Assembly: GCF_003814515.1 (NCBI RefSeq)
Contig: NZ_RKQJ01000003.1
Coordinates: 292,423 to 356,422 of the forward strand
Length of the DNA: 64,000 nucleotides
Reading direction: 5' to 3'
DNA from: Salinicoccus roseus
Lineage (GTDB): Bacteria > Bacillota > Bacilli > Staphylococcales > Salinicoccaceae
A program made the translations under genes and the position numbers. This document shows, one piece after another, positions 54,748 through 63,908 of this stretch; the first letter of the stretch is position 1; the number at the start of each line of letters is the position of its first letter. Below the pieces are notes generated by a model. That model worked only from the letters and a program-made list of their open reading frames with translations. It was not told where the DNA came from and did not search any database.

Positions 54748-55584
54748 TCAGTGGGTGACATCGTATGTCTTGATGATCGTATCATATGCAGAGGCGCCAA
54801 GTTCCCGGCAGATATAGAAGAACAGCACATCACAGATGACCAGCTGCGCGATGCGGCTTGTCATGTTCATATATTGTATATTCGTCTCTTCTTCAGTGAT
54901 CTCTATCGCGATATCGGCGTTCCTTTTTGCGATGGAAGCATGATTCTGTGTCAGGATGATCGTTTTGACCCCGAGCTTCTTGGCCAGTTTCACAACTTCC
55001 ACTACTTCTTTCGTCTTGCCCGACAAAGTGATGAGGAAGAGTACATCGTTCTCCTTTGCATTGGACAACCGCGTCATGCACAGATATTTATCGGCGGTAA
55101 AGAAGGCGTTTATATTGACCCTATGTAGCTTCTGTTCGAGTTCATTCCCAACATTCGCCGAATCCCCGACCCCGAATATGAATGTGTTCTCCGATTTGGC
55201 GAAAAGATGGGCCGCCTCCTTCATCGCCTTCCTGTTGACGATCTTTTCAGTATTATAGAGTGCCTGGATGGTATTTTTGAATACTTTATCAAAAATATCC
55301 TTATGCGTGTCCTGTTCAAGATCGATGACCCTGGAGATGTTCTCCTTTTCCAGCGTATGGAGTTCCTTTGCAAGCTCCACCTTCAATTCCTTGATGCCTG
55401 CAAGTCCGATCCTCTTGGAAAACCTGACGATCGCCGCGTCACTGGTGTCGCTGTTTCTCGCAATGTCCTTCACCGGCATGTTGATCACTTTCGTGGGGTT
55501 GTCCAGCATGAAATTTGCAATGCGCTGCTCCACTGGGGTCATATATTCAAATCGTTTACGAATCTGGCTCAATACCGAAAACAT
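54748..55584 (-). CDS. MurR/RpiR-family transcriptional regulator
   Basis: A 278-residue regulator with an N-terminal RpiR helix-turn-helix (MTPVEQRIANFMLDNP ... VKDIARNSDTSDAAIVRFSKRIG) and a C-terminal SIS domain (FIFGVGDSANVGNELEQKLHRVN, LFLITLSGKTKEVVEVVKLAK). Such regulators sense sugar phosphates. It lies 113 bases after the GH32 gene, same strand, and may control it. SD AGAGGAGAGGG. Confidence 0.92.
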   Translation of the reverse strand: MFSVLSQIRKRFEYMTPVEQRIANFMLDNPTKVINMPVKDIARNSDTSDAAIVRFSKRIGLAGIKELKVELAKELHTLEKENISRVIDLEQDTHKDIFDKVFKNTIQALYNTEKIVNRKAMKEAAHLFAKSENTFIFGVGDSANVGNELEQKLHRVNINAFFTADKYLCMTRLSNAKENDVLFLITLSGKTKEVVEVVKLAKKLGVKTIILTQNHASIAKRNADIAIEITEEETNIQYMNMTSRIAQLVICDVLFFYICRELGASAYDTIIKTYDVTH

Positions 55585-55697
55585 GTCTTCCCTCTCCTCT
55601 CACCCTAGCTTGTGTAGATTAATAATAACAAAATAATCAATCAATTATAAGCAGAATTGAAATTAATTTATGTTTGAATACTGAAATTACATTTACT

Positions 55698-57173
55698 CTA
55701 CCTATGATCGAGCACCGGTTTTAAAGACAGCTGCTTCAAACTGTATCTGGTCATCTTGACATGGCAGCTTCCGATTTCCGTAGATACCTCCATGCCCGTC
55801 GCTCTATCGGAGGGGAAGATGCGTGCCGTCATTACCGCTTCCCCGTCATTGGCGAAGATTTCGATGCTTGAGACATCAACGAATATATGAAGGCTTGCAA
55901 GCGGAGAATCAAGAACAACCTTCCTGTCTGTTCCGTCCACATTCTCGGGCATTGCACCGCTGAAGGCCGTATCCAGAATAAGTGTCTGAGTATCCGTCTC
56001 ATAGATCAGGCTCGTCTGCTCCCTTCTGCTCACCCTCAGATCGATATGGATGCGGGTCGCGTCGTTCTCAAGGATATCCATGACGAGTTCGTAGCTGTCC
56101 CCGTAGAAATCCCTCACTTTTTTTGGGCGGTGGTTGAAATAACCTTCAGCGGTCATCTCCGCTTCCCTCAGTTTCCTGAGTGACGCAGCCGGCCTCTGCT
56201 TCAATCTCCCTTCCTCAATCGACAATTCGCGGGGCAGGGTCAGACAATGCGACCAAGCCTCCCCGGTCGGATAGGCCGTCTCCTTCATCCCCATCCAGCC
56301 GATCATCAGACGTTCGCCATTCCCATTGCGGAGCGTCTTTGGTGCATAGAAATCGAAGCCATGGTCCAGTTCATGGAACGGGCCATGGTCGAGTGTCAAT
56401 GCTTCGCAGTCCGCCTCACCGATGATATAGCCCGACTGATAGATGTTCCAATAGTTGTTCCTGTACTTGTCGAGCCCCTGCGGACAGAACATGAATACCT
56501 GGTGGCCGTCCAATTCAAAATAATCCGGTGCCTCCCACATGAAGCCGAACTGGTCGAGTCCGGTCTTCAATTCACCCCTGTACTCGAAAGACGAAGGTGT
56601 CTCCCCTTCAAAGACGAGGAGGCGGCCGTAATCTTCCGGGGAAGCGGCCCCGAGCAGCATGAAATGCCTGCCATCCTCATGCCAGACTTTCGGATCCTTC
56701 ATCAACCAGCCGTACTCGGGCGGTACGCCTTTGATGACCGGTACCGTCCTGCCCGGATGAAGGGCACCAGCCTGTGTTGTGAAGGGGGTATATTGCTGAT
56801 ACACCGTGTTCGAACGCACTTCAGTGTGGTAGAGGTGGATATCTTCTTCCATTACAAAAGCGGAGCCTGAATAGGCTCCGTCCGACAACATCTTTACTAT
56901 TCCCCTGTTCTCAAAATAAACAAGGTCATCCGAAGTCACATGATATAGGCATCTCGTTCTTTTGTCGGCAAAGGGGGACCATTGATAGAAGATATGGTAC
57001 AAGCCCTCGTGGTGGACGAATCCGGCAATCGAATTCATGCTGCCGGCGATGGGCTGTACATGGTATTTCTGCCTCCACTGGTCATCCTGTGCCTTTTCAA
57101 GCCGTTCATTCAATGAGTCATTGTCCGCTTCTCCCAACGCTTTAAACGCTTCAGTGTTCGAATCGAATTTCAC
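55698..57173 (-). CDS. GH32-family protein (sucrose-6-phosphate hydrolase-like) lacking the nucleophile motif
   Basis: A 491-residue five-bladed propeller plus beta-sandwich protein of the ScrB/SacA type without signal peptide. The transition-state Asp is kept (KDPKVW, Asp160) and the acid/base Glu too (WEAPDYF, Glu214), but the nucleophile block that reads NDPNG in active enzymes is NSIAG (residues 47-51), so the catalytic Asp is Ser48. It may be inactive, or act on another substrate. GTG start 8 bases after AGGGAGG; 13 bases after tatC, hence probably in the rex-tat transcript. Confidence 0.85.
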   Translation of the reverse strand: MKFDSNTEAFKALGEADNDSLNERLEKAQDDQWRQKYHVQPIAGSMNSIAGFVHHEGLYHIFYQWSPFADKRTRCLYHVTSDDLVYFENRGIVKMLSDGAYSGSAFVMEEDIHLYHTEVRSNTVYQQYTPFTTQAGALHPGRTVPVIKGVPPEYGWLMKDPKVWHEDGRHFMLLGAASPEDYGRLLVFEGETPSSFEYRGELKTGLDQFGFMWEAPDYFELDGHQVFMFCPQGLDKYRNNYWNIYQSGYIIGEADCEALTLDHGPFHELDHGFDFYAPKTLRNGNGERLMIGWMGMKETAYPTGEAWSHCLTLPRELSIEEGRLKQRPAASLRKLREAEMTAEGYFNHRPKKVRDFYGDSYELVMDILENDATRIHIDLRVSRREQTSLIYETDTQTLILDTAFSGAMPENVDGTDRKVVLDSPLASLHIFVDVSSIEIFANDGEAVMTARIFPSDRATGMEVSTEIGSCHVKMTRYSLKQLSLKPVLDHR

Positions 57174-57186
57174 CCTGAATACCTCC

Positions 57187-57948
57187 CTAGTCGGAATCCA
57201 AAGATTCTTCTATTGCCTTCTGTTCTGCCTTCAAATGCCTCCGATAGCCGATTTTTGAAATGTATATGCTGATTTCGTATAGTACGATCATTGGTATCGT
57301 CAGCATGATATGCGTCATCAGATCTGGTGGGGCAATAAGCGCCGCAATCACCAGCAGGATGAAATAGGCATACTTTCTGTTCTTCTTTAGGAACATCGGT
57401 GTCAACAGGCCAAGCTGTGTCAGGAAAAGCACCAGGATCGGCATCTGGAATATGACACCGAATGGCAGGACTGTCCTGAAGAGGAAGCCGAAATACTGGT
57501 TGATGCCGATGGTCGTCTCGATTCCCATATCTTCCGAAAGCTCGAAAGTGAACTGGATGATATAAGGGACAAGTACGAAGTAGCCGAAAGCCATGCCGAT
57601 CAGCATGAGGATCATGACGATCGGTATGTAGCTCAGCGTCAACTTCCGTTCATTTCCGTACAATCCCGGTGCCACAAATGCCCACAGCTGGTACATGATG
57701 ACCGGCAATACCACTACAAGACCGATTATGACGATCACGAGCAGATAGATCTTCAACGGGTCCGTGACCTGGAATGCGTGCATTTGGATCGACTCTGCCC
57801 ATGGGGCATTCTGCATCTGGTATATCAGTGGCTTGGAGAGGAAAAACCCTATAATCAACGCGCCGACAAAGAAATACATGACAATGAGCAGACGCTTCCT
57901 CAACTCTTCCAGGTGCTCGGTAAATTCTTTTTTTTCCGAGTCTGTCAT
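57187..57948 (-). CDS. tatC: Sec-independent protein translocase TatC
   Basis: A 253-residue six-TM receptor of the twin-arginine system. EFTEHLEELRKRLL is the conserved N-terminal signal-peptide-binding segment; FVAPGLYGNERK and FGFLFRTVLPFGVIFQMPIL follow. It recognises RR signal peptides and, with TatA, moves folded proteins. ATG chosen with AGAGGTGA 8 bases before it. A terminator hairpin separates it from tatA. Confidence 0.95.
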   Translation of the reverse strand: MTDSEKKEFTEHLEELRKRLLIVMYFFVGALIIGFFLSKPLIYQMQNAPWAESIQMHAFQVTDPLKIYLLVIVIIGLVVVLPVIMYQLWAFVAPGLYGNERKLTLSYIPIVMILMLIGMAFGYFVLVPYIIQFTFELSEDMGIETTIGINQYFGFLFRTVLPFGVIFQMPILVLFLTQLGLLTPMFLKKNRKYAYFILLVIAALIAPPDLMTHIMLTIPMIVLYEISIYISKIGYRRHLKAEQKAIEESLDSD

Positions 57949-57966
57949 CTTACTTTTCACCTCTTT

Positions 57967-57990
57967 AAAAAAAGGTGGCTTTCGCCACCT
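57967..57990 (-). terminator. Intra-operon terminator between tatA and tatC
   Basis: AGGTGGC/GCCACCT with a 4-nt loop followed by seven T on the minus strand, directly before the tatC SD. It should reduce tatC expression relative to tatA. Confidence 0.8.
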
Positions 57991-57998
57991 CCAAATCT

Positions 57999-58265
57999 CT
58001 ATACTTTTGTTTCTTCAGCTTTTTCAACTTCAACTGCTTCAATTTTCTTCGGCTGCTTTTTTCTCTCGAGTTCTTCTTCTTCGTCATCATCGTCCGTAGC
58101 AAGGCCCTTGGTTGCGTCTTTAAATTCCTTTAAAGTGGAGCCCATTGCGCGTCCGAACTGAGGAAGCTTCTTGGGTCCGAATATGATCAATGCTACCACA
58201 GCGATTACAATCATACTTGTCGGCCCTACTGCCATAAGCGTCCCCGGCATAAACATTTCGAGCAT
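57999..58265 (-). CDS. tatA: Twin-arginine translocase subunit TatA
   Basis: An 88-residue protein: one N-terminal TM helix ([25 protein letters not shown] with the FGPKKLP hinge), an amphipathic helix and a charged tail rich in Asp/Glu/Lys. TatA oligomers form the translocation path. AGGAGGGG precedes the ATG, 10 bases after rex. Confidence 0.95.
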   Translation of the reverse strand: MLEMFMPGTLMAVGPTSMIVIAVVALIIFGPKKLPQFGRAMGSTLKEFKDATKGLATDDDDEEEELERKKQPKKIEAVEVEKAEETKV

Positions 58266-58275
58266 ATTACCCCTC

Positions 58276-58908
58276 CTAGATATGTTTCATATAAAAGAAT
58301 AGCGCCTGCAATTCAACACTCAAATCTATATTGTGTACATAGATTCCATCATTTACGTCCAATCTGATAGGTGTGAAGTTGAGTATACCCTTGATGCCCG
58401 CATCTACAAGCCGTTCAGCCATCGCCTGGCTGACCTCTGCCGGCAGGGTGAGTATCGCAACGTCTATGTTATGTCTACTGACCATATCTTCAAGTTCATC
58501 TGGATGATATACTAATGTATCGTTGATGGATGTTCCAACAATTTCATCATTGCTGTCAAAGGCGGCAACTACGTTCATTCTATCATTTATATTACTGAAT
58601 TTGTAGTTTAATAACGCGCTGCCCAGATTGCCGGCACCAATGATCGCAACATTCTTCACTTCATTCCCCTGGATGTGTTCCATGAAGAAGTTCAGAAGGC
58701 TTTTGACATTGTAGCCGTACCCTTTTCTGCCAAGCTCCCCAAAATAGGAGAAGTCTCGCCTTATAGTGGCAGAGTCAATATCCAATGCCTCACTGATCTC
58801 TCTGGATGAGACTCTGTCCACACCGGATTTTTCAGAGTTCTTAAAAAATCTATAGTATAAAGGGAGACGTTTCATAGTTGCATTTGGGATTTTCTTTTTA
58901 CTGTTCAA
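58276..58908 (-). CDS. rex: Redox-sensing transcriptional repressor Rex
   Basis: A 210-residue Rex: winged helix ([47 protein letters not shown]), then a Rossmann domain binding NADH ([14 protein letters not shown], GxGxxG) and the closing [11 protein letters not shown]. It represses fermentation and respiration genes until NADH rises. TTG start with GAGGTG 8 bases upstream gives the staphylococcal length; the upstream ATG adds 29 codons without SD. Confidence 0.96.
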   Translation of the reverse strand: MNSKKKIPNATMKRLPLYYRFFKNSEKSGVDRVSSREISEALDIDSATIRRDFSYFGELGRKGYGYNVKSLLNFFMEHIQGNEVKNVAIIGAGNLGSALLNYKFSNINDRMNVVAAFDSNDEIVGTSINDTLVYHPDELEDMVSRHNIDVAILTLPAEVSQAMAERLVDAGIKGILNFTPIRLDVNDGIYVHNIDLSVELQALFFYMKHI

Positions 58909-59045
58909 ATGTCCCACACCTCGTTTATTACACTCTGTTGATATATTATAGCATATCTCGATTTTCATAGTGTAGTCAATGCCGTTTAATTTCATCGTTT
59001 TTTTAATTTATTTATTGTAGACTTGAAGAAAGTGAGGTAATGAAT

Positions 59046-60959
59046 ATGATAGTGATGCAATTGGGAAATGTAAAGAAATCATTCGGTACAGACATGATTT
59101 TTGAAAATATAAATCTTGAAATAAAAAAGGGCGAAACCGTCGGCATCGTCGGGAAGAACGGTGCCGGAAAGACCACGCTCATGAAAATGATGGCAGGCGA
59201 ACTTGGGCTTGATGAGGGCCAGATCACCACTCCGAAAGGCATCTCCATCGGCTACCTGACCCAGCAGATGACACTGGAATCCTCCCAGACTGTGCGGGAT
59301 GAAATGATGCGGCCGTTCTCGCACCTGCTCCGCATCCAGGAGGAAATGCAGAAAGTGACGACCTGGCTGGCAGAACATGACTACGACGATCCTGCCTACA
59401 GCGAGCAGGTGGAACGCTATGATACCCTGCAGAATTCATTCGAGTCGCAAGGAGGGTACACGATCGATGCACAGATCAAGACTGTCATCACCGGACTCAA
59501 TTTCACCAAGGACGACCTCGACCGCAACGTAGATGCATTCTCGGGCGGCCAGAAGACACGCCTCGCCCTGGGGCAGATGCTGCTGTCAAAACCGGACCTG
59601 CTCCTTCTCGATGAACCGACCAACCACCTGGACATGGACACCGTGGCTTGGCTTGAACAGTACCTGAACAGTTTTACGGGTGCAATCGCAATCATCAGCC
59701 ATGACCGCTACTTCCTCGACCGCACGGTCGATAAGATCTTTGAGGTGGAGATGAACCGCGGGACACTCTATCACTCGAACTATACAAAGTACGTGAAGGA
59801 AAAGGAAAAGAACTACAGCCTTCGCATGAAAGCCTATGAACATCAGCAGAAGGAGATCAAACAGCTCGAAACCTTCGTCGAAAAGAACATCGCACGGGCT
59901 TCGACGAGCAATATGGCAAAAAGCCGCCGCAAGAAGCTTGAGCAGATGGACCGGATGGATACGCCGCAGATCGACAGAAAAAGTGCACGCTTCTCCTTCG
60001 ATATAAAAAGGGAGAGTGGAAACGATGTCCTCCGTATCAAGAGCCTCGACATCGGATATGAAGAGACGCTGAACAGCGGCATCACCCTGAACGTCGATAA
60101 GGGGGACCGGCTGGCGATCATCGGTCCGAATGGCATAGGAAAATCCACGCTCGTCAAAACCATTGCGAAGAAGCTGCCCCGTCATGCGGGAGAAATCATC
60201 TACGGCACGAATGTCTCCATCGGCTACTATGACCAGAAGCAGGCCGAATTCACCTCCAACAGGAATGTCCTCGAAGAACTGTGGCATGAATATCCGAACA
60301 TGAATGAAAGTGATGTCCGTAAAGTGCTGGGTCGTTTCCTGTTTACGCAGGATGAGGTGATGAAGAGTGTCAACGATCTGAGCGGCGGGGAAAAGGCCCG
60401 CATCCAGCTGGCTAAACTGATGCTCGAGAAGAATAACCTGCTCATCCTTGATGAGCCCACCAACCACCTGGACATCGACAGCAAGGAAGTTCTGGAGGAG
60501 GCACTCCAGAACTTCCCCGGCACCATACTATTCGTCTCCCATGATCGGTACTTCATCGACCGCATCGCCACCAAGATAGTGGAGATGGATCTTCAGCATC
60601 TCCAGACCTACAACGGAGACTATAGCTACTATCGTCATAAGAAGGAAGAACAGGCTTCCCTCGCAATCCAAGTGGAGAATCAGGAGGACAAAGGGCCGAA
60701 CGGCACGGATTATGAACAGCAGAAGCAGAAAAGGAACGAGATGCAGAAGCTGAAGCGCAGCACAAGCAGGATGGAGGAACGCATCCAGGCGTTGGAAGAA
60801 GAAATCTCAGCAACCGAACAAAGACTTGCCGAACCCGAAGTTTATGAGGACTATGAGAAGGCCTCAGAATACAATGAGCAGTTGAATCTGCAGAAGGCAC
60901 AGCTCGATGAACTGATGATCGAATGGGCTGCATTGGAGGAACAGCTGGAAGAGATATAA
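59046..60959 (+). CDS. ABC-F family ATPase (YdiF-like)
   Basis: A 637-residue soluble protein with two ABC domains: GIVGKNGAGKTTLMK (Walker A) with LSGG-like FSGGQKTRLALGQ and LLLDEPTNHLD, then IIGPNGIGKSTLVK, LSGGEKARIQLAK and LILDEPTNHLDI, separated by the charged ABC-F linker (about 245-320) and followed by a C-terminal coiled coil (about 560-637). No TM segments. ABC-F proteins act on ribosomes; this one occupies the place of Bacillus ydiF opposite tsaD/rex. Start set by GAGG spacing. Confidence 0.93.
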   Translation: MIVMQLGNVKKSFGTDMIFENINLEIKKGETVGIVGKNGAGKTTLMKMMAGELGLDEGQITTPKGISIGYLTQQMTLESSQTVRDEMMRPFSHLLRIQEEMQKVTTWLAEHDYDDPAYSEQVERYDTLQNSFESQGGYTIDAQIKTVITGLNFTKDDLDRNVDAFSGGQKTRLALGQMLLSKPDLLLLDEPTNHLDMDTVAWLEQYLNSFTGAIAIISHDRYFLDRTVDKIFEVEMNRGTLYHSNYTKYVKEKEKNYSLRMKAYEHQQKEIKQLETFVEKNIARASTSNMAKSRRKKLEQMDRMDTPQIDRKSARFSFDIKRESGNDVLRIKSLDIGYEETLNSGITLNVDKGDRLAIIGPNGIGKSTLVKTIAKKLPRHAGEIIYGTNVSIGYYDQKQAEFTSNRNVLEELWHEYPNMNESDVRKVLGRFLFTQDEVMKSVNDLSGGEKARIQLAKLMLEKNNLLILDEPTNHLDIDSKEVLEEALQNFPGTILFVSHDRYFIDRIATKIVEMDLQHLQTYNGDYSYYRHKKEEQASLAIQVENQEDKGPNGTDYEQQKQKRNEMQKLKRSTSRMEERIQALEEEISATEQRLAEPEVYEDYEKASEYNEQLNLQKAQLDELMIEWAALEEQLEEI

Positions 60960-61009
60960 ACCTGTTGCGAACATAGGTTCCATTTTAATGGAAGTCACGG
61001 GAAATGGAC

Positions 61010-61170
61010 TTAACCACATTTTTATTCACAGCTGAAAGTGCACAGCACTGCATAATGCAGCGATCCATCCACAGGAGTAATAAGTTATGCACATAGTTGT
61101 GCACATTTATATCCCCAGTCCCCGCGGCGTTTACACAGCTTTTCACATTTTTATCAACAAGTTATCCACA
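61010..61170. other. Cluster of DnaA boxes upstream of tsaD region
   Basis: One perfect box TTATCCACA (61162-61170) and five one- or near-one-mismatch boxes, all on the plus strand: TTAACCACA (61010), TTATTCACA (61022), TTATGCACA (61085), TTGTGCACA (61097) and TTATCAACA (61151). The region is 290 bases long without a gene. Compare the DnaA-box clusters of Bacillus, one of which, from memory, lies by gcp (tsaD). Confidence 0.75.
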
Positions 61171-61218
61171 GGCTGTTTAAAACAAATGTTCCGTATTGAC
61201 AATCAAGGATGATACAAG

Positions 61219-61252
61219 AAAGCCATGTCCCAAAATTAAGGGACATGGCTTT
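61219..61252. terminator. Hairpin after tsaD
   Basis: AAAGCCATGTCCC/GGGACATGGCTTT 13-bp stem with an 8-nt loop; a weak T-tail follows on the minus strand. Confidence 0.7.
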
Positions 61253-62275
61253 CTATATACTGTATTCTTCTATATCGATGAAGTTTCTGCCATTCAGATC
61301 GAGTGTACCGAAGGCATCATTATTATAGAGATGGTAGGCTGCAGCGCCGATCATCGCTGCATTGTCGGTACAATACTTCAGCTGGGGTATGCTGAGCTTT
61401 ATTCCCTGCTCCTGGCAGAGCATTTCAAAGCGGGACCTCAATCCACTGTTGGCGGCGACGCCTCCTGCAATGATCAGGTGGTCCACTCCATAGTTTCCGA
61501 CAGCCATCATGGTCTTTTTCGTCAGCACATCAACGACGCTCTCCTGGAAACTTGTCGCCACATCCGCTTTATTTATTGTGATGTCCTTCTGCCTGTAGTT
61601 GTGCAGTGTGTTGATGACTGAAGACTTCAGTCCGCTGAAGCTGAAATCATAGCTGCCCGGTTCCAGGTAGGGTCTTGGAAAGTTGAAAGTATCTTCCCCT
61701 TCCCTGCTCAGACGGTCGATATGGGGGCCGCCGGGATAAGGAAGACCGATGACCCTCGCAACCTTGTCATAAGCCTCCCCCACCGCATCGTCCCTTGTTT
61801 CTCCGATGACCTCGAAAGACATGTGATCCTTCATATAAATCAGCTCGGTATGCCCTCCAGAAACAATGAGGGAGATGAGAGGAAATTTGAGTTCCTCTTC
61901 CAGCTGATTCGCATATATGTGGCCTGCGATATGATGGACGGGAATGAGGGGGAGGTCATGGGCAAAGCTGAATGCCTTGGCAGCATTGATGCCGACCAGC
62001 AATGCGCCGATCAGTCCCGGCCCTTCCGTTACTGCTACAGCGGAAAGGTCTGACGGCAGGAATCCTGCTTCCTCCAGTGCCTGCTCAATCACTACTGTGA
62101 TGGTTTCAACATGGTGTCTCGAAGCCACTTCCGGTACCACACCACCGAAACGCTTATGGCTTTCTATCTGGCTGACGACCACATTCGACAATATTTCATT
62201 CCCATTCTTCACGATACTGCACGCCGTTTCATCACAGCTCGTCTCGATGCTCAGTATTATCACTTCTTCATTCAT
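61253..62275 (-). CDS. tsaD: tRNA N6-adenosine threonylcarbamoyltransferase TsaD
   Basis: A 340-residue ASKHA-fold enzyme completing the t6A37 modification of ANN-decoding tRNAs. [38 protein letters not shown] (metal histidines about 115-119), ISGGHTEL-type [10 protein letters not shown] and [14 protein letters not shown] are intact. It overlaps rimI by eight bases. Works with TsaB and TsaE. Confidence 0.97.
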   Translation of the reverse strand: MNEEVIILSIETSCDETACSIVKNGNEILSNVVVSQIESHKRFGGVVPEVASRHHVETITVVIEQALEEAGFLPSDLSAVAVTEGPGLIGALLVGINAAKAFSFAHDLPLIPVHHIAGHIYANQLEEELKFPLISLIVSGGHTELIYMKDHMSFEVIGETRDDAVGEAYDKVARVIGLPYPGGPHIDRLSREGEDTFNFPRPYLEPGSYDFSFSGLKSSVINTLHNYRQKDITINKADVATSFQESVVDVLTKKTMMAVGNYGVDHLIIAGGVAANSGLRSRFEMLCQEQGIKLSIPQLKYCTDNAAMIGAAAYHLYNNDAFGTLDLNGRNFIDIEEYSI

Positions 62276-62723
62276 TCAGGCTCACCCACATGACATGTGC
62301 ATCCTTTCCCGGTCCATAATAGTCCTTTCGTATTCCCCCATAGAGGAATCCTTCCTTTTCATACAGCTTCATGGCTCTATCATTGTCTATACTCACTTCC
62401 AATGAGAGTATATCTGCAGATCGACCCGCATATTCCTTCGCATGTTGAAGAAGCTGACGGCCATAGCCATTGCCCTGCTCTCTTCTGTCCACGGCGATTG
62501 TGGTGATCTGGCTCTGATCTATGACGAGCCATACGCCACAGTAGCCCACTATCCTGTCTTCCTTTTCAAGGACGAAGTAATAGGCAAACTGATTTGCTGT
62601 CAGTTCCCTGAGAAAAGATTCGATGTTCCATGATGTATTCGGAAATGAGGCTGATTCGATTTCATATACAGCTTCCAGATCATCAATTTCCATTCTTCTT
62701 ATGACTGTGTGCGCTCCATCCAA
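62268..62723 (-). CDS. rimI: Ribosomal-protein-alanine N-acetyltransferase RimI
   Basis: A 151-residue GNAT enzyme: [21 protein letters not shown] at the start, [21 protein letters not shown] (acetyl-CoA loop) and [19 protein letters not shown]. RimI acetylates the N terminus of ribosomal protein S18. The start codon is uncertain: TTG at 62723 gives the family length and keeps the first strand; ATG at 62693 would cut it. Neither has a strong SD. Overlaps tsaB. Confidence 0.9.
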   Translation of the reverse strand: MDGAHTVIRRMEIDDLEAVYEIESASFPNTSWNIESFLRELTANQFAYYFVLEKEDRIVGYCGVWLVIDQSQITTIAVDRREQGNGYGRQLLQHAKEYAGRSADILSLEVSIDNDRAMKLYEKEGFLYGGIRKDYYGPGKDAHVMWVSLNE

Positions 62724-63355
62724 TTTTTCTCAGCCTCCGATACTTTTAAATATTCAGGCACCATCTGATGCACATCCTCCTGGCGTAGAATGGATGTGAA
62801 CTTCTCTACAGAACTGATGCGTGGGACAGCATGTGTAAATGTCTCAAGGCCGCTGCTGAACTTCTCACCGGCATCTGCAAGTACGACGCCCCCATCATGC
62901 GCCTTCAATGAATCAAGCACTGTTTCGAGCTTCATATATCCTGCATCCATCACTTCTTCCAATGTGCTGCATTCTAGTTGATAAATTGCTGTGTAGACGT
63001 TTCCCCTCCGGCCATCAAACATTGGGGCCGTGATTCCTTCCCTGCCTGATGAAGCTGCTATGACAGCAAGAGAAGAGACGGAATAAAGGGGTATATTCAA
63101 TGCATGTGCCAGCGTCTTGGCGATGGTTACACCGATACGCACCCCCGTGTAGGAGCCTGGCCCCCGTGCAACGATGATACGATCAATGTCCTCACGCTTG
63201 TAGCCCGTCATTTTAAATAGTTCATTGATGTATACCATCAATGTAGCAGAATGGGTCTTTTTCACAGTGGTATTTATTTCTGCCTGGCAATATCCATCCT
63301 TGTTGATTGCGACGGATAGCGGCCTGTTGGACGTGTCAATCAGAAGGGAAATCAT
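62699..63355 (-). CDS. tsaB: t6A modification protein TsaB
   Basis: A 218-residue inactive paralogue of TsaD that scaffolds the t6A complex: LLIDTSNRPLSVAI, TTVKKTHSATLMVYINEL and VARGPGSYTGVRIGVTIAKTLAHAL are typical. The ATG with GGAGG 11 bases upstream lies inside the end of tsaE; the frame upstream of it is a shadow. Confidence 0.95.
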   Translation of the reverse strand: MISLLIDTSNRPLSVAINKDGYCQAEINTTVKKTHSATLMVYINELFKMTGYKREDIDRIIVARGPGSYTGVRIGVTIAKTLAHALNIPLYSVSSLAVIAASSGREGITAPMFDGRRGNVYTAIYQLECSTLEEVMDAGYMKLETVLDSLKAHDGGVVLADAGEKFSSGLETFTHAVPRISSVEKFTSILRQEDVHQMVPEYLKVSEAEKNWMERTQS

Positions 63356-63803
63356 TTTCAAGAGCCTCCAGTATTCTAGTGTATGTGGTCCCCTTTGCAG
63401 CAAAGCTGAAACGGCGTTTCTCATCACCCAGTGTTTCTATCCGAATGGACAAATGTTCATCAGGCAGAAATTCCTCTATATAGATTGGCCATTCCACAAT
63501 CGATATATCATCCTCATTGAAATACTCGTCGAATCCAAGGTCCTCGTCACTTTCCTCAAGCCGGTAACAATCCATATGATGGATGGTATACTTGCCGGAA
63601 TAGCTCTTGATGATATTGAAGGTGGGGGAACTCATCCTGCGTTTGACTCCAAGGGCCCTGCCTAAAAATTGGGTGAAGGTCGTCTTTCCTGCACCAAGGT
63701 CCCCGGAAAGGAGAATGACAGTACCCGGCTCAATATTCTTTTCCAATGCATTCGCAAGCCTTTCCGTCTCAGACAGACCGGTGACTTCAATACTGTATTC
63801 CAT
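63336..63803 (-). CDS. tsaE: t6A modification ATPase TsaE
   Basis: A 155-residue P-loop ATPase: LSGDLGAGKTTFTQFLGRAL (Walker A), SSPTFNIIKSY, HHMDCYRLEESDEDLGFDEYF and IVEWPIYIEEFLP. It drives turnover of the TsaBD complex. AAGGTGG precedes the ATG. First gene of the tsaE-tsaB-rimI-tsaD operon, located directly after the rRNA terminator. Confidence 0.96.
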   Translation of the reverse strand: MEYSIEVTGLSETERLANALEKNIEPGTVILLSGDLGAGKTTFTQFLGRALGVKRRMSSPTFNIIKSYSGKYTIHHMDCYRLEESDEDLGFDEYFNEDDISIVEWPIYIEEFLPDEHLSIRIETLGDEKRRFSFAAKGTTYTRILEALENDFPSD

Positions 63804-63842
63804 GTTCCAACCACCTTCATTAGATTCATAATGCCATTATAC

Positions 63843-63867
63843 AAAAAAAGAGACCTGTAAAGGTCTC
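63843..63867 (-). terminator. rRNA operon terminator
   Basis: GAGACC/GGTCTC stem with a 6-nt loop followed on the minus strand by seven T; between 5S rRNA and tsaE. Confidence 0.85.
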
Positions 63868-63908
63868 AATGCGGCTCATCGCATCCATAATTTTATTATG
63901 TATTGATA

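Noticed and set aside
61010..61170. Chromosomal origin of replication
   Set aside because: DnaA boxes are present but there is no dnaA/dnaN gene and no clear AT-rich unwinding element; a secondary DnaA cluster is more likely.
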